Below, in pieces: positions 1 through 7,700 of a stretch of DNA of 12,930 nucleotides. The notes under the pieces were generated by a model. It did not search any database. It saw only the letters and a program-made list of their open reading frames with translations, and was not told the origin of the DNA. The stretch's first letter is position 1. The number at the start of each line of letters is the position of its first letter. Source of the stretch: Candidatus Poseidoniaceae archaeon (GTDB lineage: Archaea; Thermoplasmatota; Poseidoniia; Poseidoniales; Poseidoniaceae); assembly GCA_022451765.1 (NCBI GenBank), contig JAKUNY010000027.1, positions 1 through 12,930 of the forward strand, read 5' to 3'. The position numbers and the translations under genes were made by a program.

Positions 1-188
1 ATGATCAAAGCGCCTCGCTGGAGTCGAATAAACGCTTGAACAACATCACCCTCAATCAGCCATTCAGCGATTTGGACCGATGGTTGACCCCACTTGTCGC
101 TGGTCCACGCCTCGACAGCAGCCCGGTGCAACATGAACGCACCTTCGCATCCCCATTCATGAACCTTCACATCCACGAGTTGGTGCAT
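1..188 (-). CDS. Partial hypothetical protein, N-terminal 62 residues
   Basis: A minus-strand reading frame opens with ATG at 188 and stays open to the left edge, so only the N-terminus is visible. It begins MHQLVDVKVHEWGCEG and is rich in Trp and acidic residues; a later stretch (EAWTSDKWGQ, then IAEWLIEGDVVQAFIRLQ) looks helical. I do not recognise the family. The exactly antisense plus-strand frame is also open up to a TAA at 189-191. I prefer the minus strand because nearly half of its codons begin with G, as in the real genes here, against about a quarter on the plus strand. The start lies only 8 bases from the divergent protease start at 197, so one of the two starts may be further in (here ATG at 134 is an option). 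Strand and start are uncertain. Confidence 0.5.
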   Translation of the reverse strand, partial: MHQLVDVKVHEWGCEGAFMLHRAAVEAWTSDKWGQPSVQIAEWLIEGDVVQAFIRLQRGALI

Positions 189-196
189 TAATTGAA

Positions 197-1678
197 ATGG
201 AAGCAAACATTCCGTTGTCTATGGCAGCAGCGTGGGGAGCCGTCGATTTCGATTGGCGCATCATTCCACTGCTAATTTTTGGGTGGTATTTGCTTCTCAA
301 GCGATGGGACCGTAACGGGGTTTGGGATCGCTGGAATGCTACACGGGTGTTTGGCTTTGTCCTCATGGTACGCACTAAGAAAGGACTCAAGATGCTGGAA
401 AAGGTTGCAAAACCACGTCGCCTTTGGAGGATTTACGGGGAGATTTCTCTTTGGGTTTGCACCCTGGCTATGTTCATGGTAGGATTGGGCCTTATCCTCG
501 CTTTTGCAGGAGCACTGATTTCACCGCCAGATGTTGAGCCTCCAAGCGCAAGTGAACTTGTTGCTATTCCAGGCATCAACCCAATGATTCCACTCTGGTG
601 GGGTCTTATCGGGTTCATTGTGGCATTGGTGATCCACGAATTCGGCCATGGTTTACTCGCCCGAGGCCACGGCATGAGAATCCGTTCATTTGGTCTGCTG
701 CAGTTGGGCCCACTCCCTCTCGGAGCATTTGCAGAGCCTGAAGGTGAGGAGTTGTTCAAAGCACCACGTCGGGAACGACAGCGCATGTTTGCTGCAGGTC
801 CAGCAACAAATTTGTTTGCAGCTTTTGTTTTGCTCATCATGATTGGCGGTATCGCAGGTCAGTTTGCATCGAGTAATCAGTCCATTCACGTGACGGGTAT
901 CGTCAAGGACCAGGGAGCCGACAATTCAGGCATGTTGCCATGGGACACGATTGAAACCATTCAAGGTGAAGACGTCATTGGACTCGAAGGCTTAAGTGAA
1001 CGACTCGATCAACACCAAGCAGGAGATTCAATACTGATTGGGGTATTGCATGAAGATGGGACCAGAGAAACGGTTAACGCAACGCTTTCTGACAAGTATA
1101 CCTATTACCAGAGTTTGGGCTTTTCAAGTGAACAACTCGATTCGCTTGCAATTGAACCCGGCGACCCGTTTTTGGGCGTAGAAGGATTGAATTCGAACAC
1201 AGCTGGTATTGACCGCCTCGCAGGTCCACTCTCTCCAAATGTAGAATACACAATGCTGCAACGAACGTTGATCGCCCCATTCCACGTTGTTTACACGATG
1301 TTCATTCCATTCGAGTTCCAAGGAGTTGCGATGCATCCGAATGAGGAAGCAATGCTTGAAGCAGACGACTCATGGCTTGGTAACTTGGTCGGGAAAGAAG
1401 GGTTGCTCTTCCTTGTCAACCTCCTGTTCTGGGTCATGTGGGTCAACATTCTTCTCGGGTTTACCAACCTCATTCCAATGGTTCCATTCGATGGAGGCCA
1501 CATGTTCAAGGACATGGTTCATGCAGGGTTGTCGCGACTTCGGGCTTTTGGTCGGAAGCTCAAACTCTGGAATTTCCACCCTCTCTGGGTTGATCAAATT
1601 TCGAGAAAAGCAAGCAACTTCTCGTCGCTTGGACTGCTTTTCATGCTTCTGTTTTTGATTCTGATGCCGTACCTCTAA
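197..1678 (+). CDS. Site-2 protease family (M50) membrane zinc metalloprotease with PDZ-like insert
   Basis: This 493-residue protein is a predicted intramembrane zinc metalloprotease that cuts substrate transmembrane helices. The zinc motif HEFGH is at residues 147-151 inside a hydrophobic segment (about 135-155). The second family motif, an Asn followed by IPMVPFDGG, is at about 424-434 and supplies the third zinc ligand, Asp432. Other hydrophobic segments lie at about 22-36, 84-108, 203-222, 402-422 and 477-492. Between the two catalytic motifs, about 231-296 resembles a PDZ domain, as in RseP-type proteases. No clear signal peptide precedes the first helix. The substrate is unknown; no anti-sigma factor or obvious partner lies nearby. 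The start is ATG 197; ATG 221 is an alternative. No convincing Shine-Dalgarno or TATA box is seen. The stop abuts the last base of the convergent hjc gene. The family is secure, the physiological role is not. Confidence 0.9.
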   Translation: MEANIPLSMAAAWGAVDFDWRIIPLLIFGWYLLLKRWDRNGVWDRWNATRVFGFVLMVRTKKGLKMLEKVAKPRRLWRIYGEISLWVCTLAMFMVGLGLILAFAGALISPPDVEPPSASELVAIPGINPMIPLWWGLIGFIVALVIHEFGHGLLARGHGMRIRSFGLLQLGPLPLGAFAEPEGEELFKAPRRERQRMFAAGPATNLFAAFVLLIMIGGIAGQFASSNQSIHVTGIVKDQGADNSGMLPWDTIETIQGEDVIGLEGLSERLDQHQAGDSILIGVLHEDGTRETVNATLSDKYTYYQSLGFSSEQLDSLAIEPGDPFLGVEGLNSNTAGIDRLAGPLSPNVEYTMLQRTLIAPFHVVYTMFIPFEFQGVAMHPNEEAMLEADDSWLGNLVGKEGLLFLVNLLFWVMWVNILLGFTNLIPMVPFDGGHMFKDMVHAGLSRLRAFGRKLKLWNFHPLWVDQISRKASNFSSLGLLFMLLFLILMPYL

Positions 1679-2317
1679 TCAACGGGTTATGGTTCGGCGC
1701 CGTTGAAGTTCATCAAGAATCGAGGCTCTAACGGGAGAATCGACACCTACCTCTCCTTCAATCACACTGCGTTTCTGAATGTATTCGAGAGATGTTGAGT
1801 TTTCATTGTGATGGGAAACGATGTGGATGAACTCATTCAGAGGCAAGCCCTGATCCCAATCGATAAATGCCCTATCTTTACGAGTGCGAGGAAGGGGTGG
1901 AATACGACGTGCTAAGACGCGAAGGCGTCCTTCAAGGGTCGAGGTTTCAACGCGAAAAATCCTCCATGAATCGCCACGGGTGCCCTTCAATCTGTGAGCG
2001 TAAAGTGGCATGAGTCCGCAACGCTCGCCCTCATACACCAGCGCTTCATACTGGTGAAGGGTCCGGCCGCTCAGATAGATTTTTTTGGATTTTGTTGTTT
2101 TTACTTCAATTGGGAACGAGAGATCGCCTCTGAGGGCCAACAGGTCCCCGCTCCCCTCGATGCCTGCACCTGCAGCTCTTACGACGAGGAAGGGGCGTCG
2201 AAGAACAAGCCGCATCCGTTCCTTTTGTTCTACAGAACAAGATTTGATGACTGCTTCAACACCTGTGGGTATGCCGGCGAGAACGTGCCTCAGTTCACGC
2301 TCGTATTGGCTTGTCAT
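1679..2317 (-). CDS. hjc: Archaeal Holliday junction resolvase Hjc, extended
   Basis: This 212-residue protein carries the Hjc-type endonuclease core, which cuts four-way DNA junctions during recombination and repair. The catalytic set can be placed by comparison with characterised Hjc proteins: Glu6 in YERE, Asp58 in GSGDLLAL, and Glu71 and Lys73 in PIEVKTTK. Typical flanking patterns are present, with FLVVRAAGAG before the Asp and an aromatic/aliphatic strand (LMPLYAHRL) after the EVK motif. Two features are unusual. About 25 residues (roughly 16-42) sit between the first helix and the FLVVRAAG strand, where Pyrococcus-type Hjc has only about ten. About 75-80 residues follow the core, for a protein of 212 rather than the usual 120-140. 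The start is ATG 2317, about 25 bases from an AATAAA TATA-like element, suggesting a leaderless mRNA. It is divergent from the RNase H-fold gene at 2425 and tail-to-tail with the M50 gene. Confidence 0.88.
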   Translation of the reverse strand: MTSQYERELRHVLAGIPTGVEAVIKSCSVEQKERMRLVLRRPFLVVRAAGAGIEGSGDLLALRGDLSFPIEVKTTKSKKIYLSGRTLHQYEALVYEGERCGLMPLYAHRLKGTRGDSWRIFRVETSTLEGRLRVLARRIPPLPRTRKDRAFIDWDQGLPLNEFIHIVSHHNENSTSLEYIQKRSVIEGEVGVDSPVRASILDELQRRRTITR

Positions 2318-2341
2318 GGTGTCTTAATGTTGTCAACCGCC

Positions 2342-2347
2342 TTTATT
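2342..2347 (-). promoter_or_regulatory. TATA-like element for hjc
   Basis: AATAAA on the minus strand, with its near edge 24 bases upstream of the hjc ATG. This is the spacing expected of an archaeal TATA box serving a leaderless transcript. No Shine-Dalgarno sequence precedes that ATG, which agrees. The call rests on position and composition only. Confidence 0.4.
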
Positions 2348-2424
2348 GACTTCGGTGATTTTACGACAAACAAGGTGCGTTCGTTCGATTTGAAACAAGA
2401 CGGAGGATTATAGAGGACGAGAGC

Positions 2425-3177
2425 GTGGAACTCCTTGTGCAAAGGATTCTCGTTCGGACCGACGATTTCCAACTTGCTTACCGCATTATGCAGCTTTTCC
2501 GGACGAGGAAAATCAACGTCGAGCAATATTCGATCGATCAACCGTTGCCAGAAAAGGATTCCATTTGGGTTGGTTCAATCGATGAAGTAGCAAATAATTC
2601 ATCCGATGGGCGCCCGATTGCTGCTGATTTAGAATCGCTTGATATCGCAGTTGAAGCCGCAATCTTCGCATTGAAAGGCGCATCGCAAACTCATCGGTTT
2701 ATCCTGGGTATAGATACTGGACCTCGCCCTGGTCTTGCTTGGTTTACAGACGGTGTTTTGATCGATACAAAACAAACAGAATCGGTCGAAGAGTGCATCG
2801 AGACCATCGATTCCCTTATTCAGCATCATGAATTTGAACATCTTCTACTTCGAATGGGAAAAGGCTCTCCATCGCATCGTAACCGTCTTGCCAATGCCAT
2901 GCTCGCTCGGGGATATGCTGTTGAACTGGTGAACGAACAAAAAACATCGAGAGGCGTGAAAAGAAATCAACACGGTGTTTCAGCGATTCGAATTGCAACA
3001 CTCTCTGGAGAAAGGGTCTGGGAACCATTTGAATTGCAAACAACGGAAGGCGAAATCCGAGAAATTCAACGTCGAAGTCGAATAAAAAGTCAAGGTCGAA
3101 TCACAATATCTTCCGAACTGGCAAGACAAGTTGCTTTAGGAGAATTAACGCTTCTTGAGGCAATCAATCTCATTTGA
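2425..3177 (+). CDS. Conserved archaeal RNase H/RuvC-fold protein, nuclease activity doubtful
   Basis: A 250-residue protein with three visible regions. Residues 1-85 are an unrecognised domain. Residues 92-195 look like an RNase H/RuvC-type fold: strand FILGIDTGPRPGLAWF at 92-107 with Asp97 in the first catalytic position, then LLLRMGKGSP at about 140-149, VELVNEQKTS at about 166-175 and NQHGVSAIRIA at about 181-191. Residues 203-250 form a tail with the phrase GRITISSELARQ. From memory this pattern recurs in a conserved, uncharacterised archaeal family. RuvC-type enzymes need further acidic residues in strand 4 and the last helix; here those places hold Arg/Met and His/Ser, so it may be a degenerate or non-catalytic member. 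The start is GTG 2425: no ATG or GTG lies upstream before an in-frame stop at 2356. A GGAGG at 2402-2406 is too distant to be an ordinary ribosome binding site. The 3' end overlaps the convergent dacZ gene by 8 bases. Confidence 0.65.
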   Translation: MELLVQRILVRTDDFQLAYRIMQLFRTRKINVEQYSIDQPLPEKDSIWVGSIDEVANNSSDGRPIAADLESLDIAVEAAIFALKGASQTHRFILGIDTGPRPGLAWFTDGVLIDTKQTESVEECIETIDSLIQHHEFEHLLLRMGKGSPSHRNRLANAMLARGYAVELVNEQKTSRGVKRNQHGVSAIRIATLSGERVWEPFELQTTEGEIREIQRRSRIKSQGRITISSELARQVALGELTLLEAINLI

Positions 3178-4018
3178 TTCGTACACGGTATCGCTCGCGT
3201 CCGTTTGCGTAGAGGACGATGCTTCCCGTTGAAGAAACCGCAACAGCAACGCCTTCGCTTAATTGTGAAATGGCACGTGCAGCGAGATGCCGGCCGCCTT
3301 CACCTGATTTTGGAGTGAGCCCAGATGGGACCTGAATGTATCGACCAGCGTCGCTTGCAATTCCTTCTCGATTGAAAAGGATGGCGCCATCCAACCAAGC
3401 AAATTCCGCAAGCGTCTCATGATTTTCCTTGTTTCGGACATCACGTTTTGCTTCACCATGGCCCTTGAATGGGTTAAGCACCATAGCTGTTGAATTGCCT
3501 CGCATCTTCTGAATGTTCCCGATTGCGAACAAGGCGCCGATAGCGGTTCCTTCCCGACCTCTGGTTCCGATGGCTCGTGCAAGCTCAATCATTCGAATCA
3601 GAACCTCAAGTTCGATGCTCTGTTCCTCAGCAATTGCGGTCAGACGTTCAGCCCCAAGCATCTTGGTGTCAACCATAATCACACCATCGATTGGTTCGGC
3701 AAGAACGATCAGCAAGCGGCCTCCCTTCGCAATCCATCGTTCGCCCATGCCTTGGAGCACTAGGTCATACAATTCATTGAGGATGGACAAACCCTTCGTG
3801 GACAATCCCTCCTCAAGGACATCAGCATCAATAGCATGCTCGATCAATGCATCGCGAACACGACTCAGACTTGTCATGACGCGTAACGGCAAACTGGAAG
3901 GAAGGACCTCAACTACCGAACGTACTTTACGGCTGTCGTTTGAGACCATGAGAACGGCATCAAAGGAAGATGAGGAGGATTGAAGGGCGACGCTCACCAT
4001 GTGAGGAAGGTCGCTCAT
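3170..4018 (-). CDS. dacZ: Diadenylate cyclase, DacZ type (c-di-AMP synthase)
   Basis: This 282-residue protein is predicted to condense two ATP into cyclic di-AMP, a second messenger linked to osmotic balance in archaea such as Haloferax. The C-terminal half is a DAC domain: REGTAIGALFAIG at about 155-167, LNPFKGHG at about 181-188, the DGA motif at 210-212 in WLDGAILFNREG, and GGRHLAARA at 241-249, matching the nucleotide-binding (R)HR region of DisA/CdaA proteins. The N-terminal 110 or so residues form the alpha/beta domain expected of archaeal DacZ (MVSND at 24-28, LLIVLAEPIDG at 102-112). No membrane helix is seen, so it should be cytosolic. The usual Arg-His-Arg reads Arg-His-Leu here, a change near the active site. 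The start is ATG 4018, with GAGG eight bases upstream overlapping the stop of the macro domain gene, so the two are probably translationally coupled. No c-di-AMP phosphodiesterase is visible in the window. Confidence 0.85.
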   Translation of the reverse strand: MSDLPHMVSVALQSSSSSFDAVLMVSNDSRKVRSVVEVLPSSLPLRVMTSLSRVRDALIEHAIDADVLEEGLSTKGLSILNELYDLVLQGMGERWIAKGGRLLIVLAEPIDGVIMVDTKMLGAERLTAIAEEQSIELEVLIRMIELARAIGTRGREGTAIGALFAIGNIQKMRGNSTAMVLNPFKGHGEAKRDVRNKENHETLAEFAWLDGAILFNREGIASDAGRYIQVPSGLTPKSGEGGRHLAARAISQLSEGVAVAVSSTGSIVLYANGRERYRVRIK

Positions 4019-4026
4019 GGCACAGG

Positions 4027-4030
4027 CCTC
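4027..4030 (-). promoter_or_regulatory. Shine-Dalgarno of dacZ overlapping the upstream stop codon
   Basis: GAGG on the minus strand, with 8 bases between it and the dacZ ATG at 4018. Its first two bases are the last two bases of the macro gene stop codon (TGA at 4031-4029). The overlap suggests that ribosomes ending on the macro gene reinitiate on dacZ and supports the chosen dacZ start. Confidence 0.6.
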
Positions 4031-4676
4031 AGTCGTTTGTGGTGTCTATACCGGGTAATAGGTCGTTGACTTCTCGATAGACGGTTCGCATGTTGGAAAT
4101 GAAATTCTTCTCCTTCACGACGATGGTGAAGGTTTTTACCCCTGGGTCCTCCTCTCCATCGAGAAGTCCAAGCAGTGTTTCAAGGGTGAGTCGTGCACCT
4201 TCGCGATGCGGATAGGCAAACACACCCATGCTCAGCGGCGGGGAAATGACATTTTCAATCGTACCCAATTCTTTGAGCGTTGCAAAGAGGTTGTAGTAGG
4301 TGCTCGGTAGAAGCTCTCTTCGATTTTCATCCTGATTTGGCCGGCGACAATCAGGACCGACGACGTGGATGATGTGTTTGAACCGATCTGCGAGGGCAAA
4401 GGGTTCGGTGACAACATTATGGGTCACTGCACAAGGTGGGGCATTGATTTTGCGCATTTCTAGGCAGATATTGCGGGTCGCTTGTGTAAGTTCTTGGCCC
4501 GCTTTTTGGTGAATCATATTGTCCAGACCTTCCCTTCCAGAGAGTCGATTGTTCGCAGGTGTGATGAGGACATCACCTTCATGATTCCACACATCCCCGC
4601 CTACAACTCGAAGGGATCCCCACCTACAGGTTCGAGCCATGTATAACTCTGCCATCAATTGCTCAGACGGGGCCAC
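4029..4676 (-). CDS. Macro domain protein, likely ADP-ribose binding or hydrolysing
   Basis: Up to 215 residues, almost entirely one macro domain, a fold that binds ADP-ribose and sometimes removes it from proteins or nucleic acids. Visible landmarks are VVGGDVWN at 24-31, ITPANNRLSG at 38-47, GLDNMIHQKAG at 50-60, HIIHVVGPD at 101-109 and SMGVFAYPHREGA at 149-161. Asn42 and Asp52 fall where MacroD-type hydrolases keep the Asn and Asp needed for catalysis. The Gly-rich run before that Asp (usually GGGV) is SGREGL here. The start is uncertain: GTG 4676 gives the longest form; ATG 4655 and ATG 4640 also keep the whole domain, and 4655 fits a leaderless transcript from an AT-rich AAAGAATAT near 4682-4690. 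It lies 10 bases upstream of dacZ on the same strand, so it is probably the first gene of that operon. Confidence 0.82.
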   Translation of the reverse strand: MAPSEQLMAELYMARTCRWGSLRVVGGDVWNHEGDVLITPANNRLSGREGLDNMIHQKAGQELTQATRNICLEMRKINAPPCAVTHNVVTEPFALADRFKHIIHVVGPDCRRPNQDENRRELLPSTYYNLFATLKELGTIENVISPPLSMGVFAYPHREGARLTLETLLGLLDGEEDPGVKTFTIVVKEKNFISNMRTVYREVNDLLPGIDTTND

Positions 4677-4754
4677 CCTTCATATTCTTTCAGTGTTTTT
4701 TTGATGGAAACAAGGTTTTTGCTTCACTGTTTCATGCGCAATCCATCAATACTG

Positions 4755-4762
4755 TTTAACTA
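4755..4762 (+). promoter_or_regulatory. TATA-like element for the giant surface protein gene
   Basis: TTTAACTA is centred about 25 bases upstream of the ATG at 4783, where an archaeal TATA box would set transcription to start at or next to the initiation codon. No Shine-Dalgarno lies just upstream of that ATG, which suits a leaderless mRNA. The match is modest and was judged by eye. Confidence 0.4.
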
Positions 4763-4782
4763 CATTTTGATATCGACGAACC

Positions 4783-7700
4783 ATGGCAGGAAGGGGGACG
4801 AGTTTGTTTCTTGTCACCCTTATGCTAGGTTCACTGTTCAGTGCTCTGCCAACCTCGCCCTCAATTCCTCATCAATCGCCCCATTTAGGACCGGCTGCCA
4901 GCCTCTTTCAGGGGTTTACGACAGGTGATAATTGGCTCGACCTTGACAATCAAACCATTGCCGTACCAAATGGTTTCAACGCCATGGATGTCTACGATTA
5001 CAGCGATGTGGGGGTGTTGATCAACAACAAATCAGAGTCCAGCAAAACCATCGGTTGGGCATTTGTCGAAGCCAGAAACATAAGCCTTGAGCGTGTTTTT
5101 GTTTTTAATCTTGAAGGAACGCCAACGGGCGAGACCATCAACAGGGAGCAATTTACGAATTTCTTTGCGTTACCATTCCTTGAGATGTTGAACAATCGAA
5201 GCAATGTATCGGATATGAATTATCTCGTGACCAGTAAAGGCATGCCATTGCGGGTAAATGGAGGCCTCAACAAAGCATCTTTCGATCAAGAATTCGCTTT
5301 ACTCGGAGGGTCTTACAACAGCAGCATTGGAGGAGATTATTGGTCAACGCATACCTATGGGCCTCTTTCGGGCGGGGATTTCGAGTCCTTTTCTAGGCAA
5401 AAGCATGGTTTTTACCTGGTTACGAGACTCACAGGGTATACCGTTGAGACCGCACTCAATTTGATTGAAAAAGCGAACAACAGCCTTGGCGAAAGCGGTA
5501 CCTACGTGCTGGATTTGGCCACAAACCGCAACGGCTCAGGCTATAGGTTTTGGAACGATGATTTGTACACCGCAAATTCGACACTGACAGAATTGTACAA
5601 TCAAAGTGTCTTATTCGATGAGGAAACGGGATTTATTACCAATGTTAGCAACGTTATGGGGTATGCCTCATGGGGTTCCAACGATGATAACTGGGGTGCG
5701 AATTGGGGAAAGAACACTGGTTTTGAAACAGAAGATGCAACATGGACAAGCGGTGTTCGTCACTGGAATGCCACGGTCCCGACACTGTCTTCTGGCGATT
5801 CCTTTGCCTGGAACTATCAAACCAGTGTGAAAGACGCCGGCAGCGCATCACTTGAGGCTACAATCTCTGCTTCATGTTCTGATGAATCAAGCAACGGGAC
5901 GCAAGGAATCTTTGCAGAGTTCTTCGACAACGAAGGTGTGAGTTTCAATACCGGTTCGATGCCATCGCTCATCGATCGAACTCCAGAACATACCCGAATC
6001 GAATCATCGTTGCAATACAATTCAATGAATTCCGCTTACCCTGGTCTTGACAATCGTTTCAAAAACAACTGGGGGGCCCGATTCAGCGGACTCATCAACG
6101 TTCCAGATTCTGGTGATTGGACGTTTTACCTCACGAGCGATGATGGAAGTGAGCTGTGGCTTGACGGAGTGAGCCTGGTGACCAACTATGGTTCCCATGG
6201 TATGCGGGAGATATCTGGTACCCGGAACATTACGGCTGGTCTCCACGATTTCAAAATAGAATTCTTCCAGGGCACAGGTCCACACGGCTTGAATCTGAAA
6301 TGGGAAGGCCCGAACCAATCCAAGGCGTTGGTACCTGCATCTGCATTCCTGGTTTCAGACGGTACGCCACCATCAGCCTCTACACTGATTCACGCATGGA
6401 ATTTTGACGAAGGCATCGGTACTGTGTCCAACGATTCGGTCGCGAACGGCTCGAACATGACACTCTACAACATGGATGCAAGCAATTGGAGAGCATGTGC
6501 TGATGGAGGTTGCCTTTGGTACGATGGTGTTGACGATTATGTCGAAGTCGACGTTGACGATTGGGTCGGTAATTTTACGGTGAGCCAATGGGTATGGGCA
6601 AATTCAACAACGCTTCCAAATTATGCATCGGTACTTGCTGTTTCAGACAACGCTGGTTCAAACACGTCTTTCCAGCACGCTGTTTTCAGCGGAGAGTGGC
6701 GTTTACACAACAACCAGACGCACACATTTGGTGACATTGAAGCCCAGCAATGGATGCATCTTGCAACAGTGTTTGATAGTGGTTCAGCAAGGCAATATCT
6801 CGATGGCGTTCATGTTCGCACGACAACCTTCCCAACCGGGTCTGTCAACAACATCGATCTGTACAAGCTCGGCGTTAACCGAGCAGGATCGACGTATTTT
6901 GAAGGTATGATCGACAAAGTGATGGTCTGGGAGAGTGCTCTCTCCGATGATGAAATTACCATACTAAGTCGTGACATCTATCAGGACTGTCAAGCATACT
7001 CAGGGTCTGGTGCATCAGGGGCTTCACTTGAGCAATTTGTCCCAATTGATTCTGAATTGGAAGGTCATGCATGGATTATCTCGCTTGCTGGTAAGAGAGA
7101 CGGAGATGTCTATGGCAGCTTTGCGATGACCGTGGAGGGTGTTGACGATCAGGGCAACATTCTCTCATCAAACACATCGAATTCAAAGACATTCGAAAAC
7201 GATTGGGGGAGTGCTGAAATGCGGTTCCGCCCGCATGATGATGCAACTTCTCTTCGAATTATAGTGCCACTGAATGTTGTCGCAACCTCAACCAGTGGCT
7301 CAGTGTTCATCGATAGTTTCACTCTTCGTGTCATTCGGCCACATATGTCGTGGAACAACGGTTCCATCGCAGAAACAGCGGTCTCGACAGGTGGGCGTTC
7401 ATTCACGCTTGGAACAACGTACGGACAGTCCCTTATTGCGGATCTTCTTGAAGATGGCGTGAGCGGCGTCAAGGGTTACGTGTACGAGCCGTACTTGACA
7501 GCCGTGGGCCAACCAAGTGTCTTGTTCCCAATGTATGCCCAGGGGTACAATTTTGCCGAAGCAAATGCTGCAGCAAACACCTACCTATCTTGGATGGGTG
7601 TTGTTGTTGGTGATCCAAAAATGGCCCCGTATATGAGCACATTGCACGACGTTGAACTCCTCGACACACGCATTCTGGACAATTTTTCTGTAGGCCAAAC

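Noticed and set aside
3..191. Plus-strand open frame entering from the left edge and ending in TAA five bases before the M50 start
   Set aside because: It is the exact antisense phase of the minus-strand frame, and its codons start with G only about half as often as those of the opposite strand. It remains the main alternative for this edge.
433..840. Long antisense open frame inside the M50 protease gene
   Set aside because: It is a shadow of a strongly coding region, rich in Ser/Pro/Arg with no family pattern, and the sense strand carries the zinc motif.
3513..3983. Plus-strand open frame of 156 codons antisense to dacZ
   Set aside because: Low-complexity Ser/Arg/Thr text typical of an antisense shadow; the dacZ strand shows the DAC motifs.
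4659..4928. Plus-strand open frame overlapping the start of the surface protein gene
   Set aside because: No recognisable protein features; it overlaps the signal-peptide region of a well-supported gene and lies antisense to the macro gene start.
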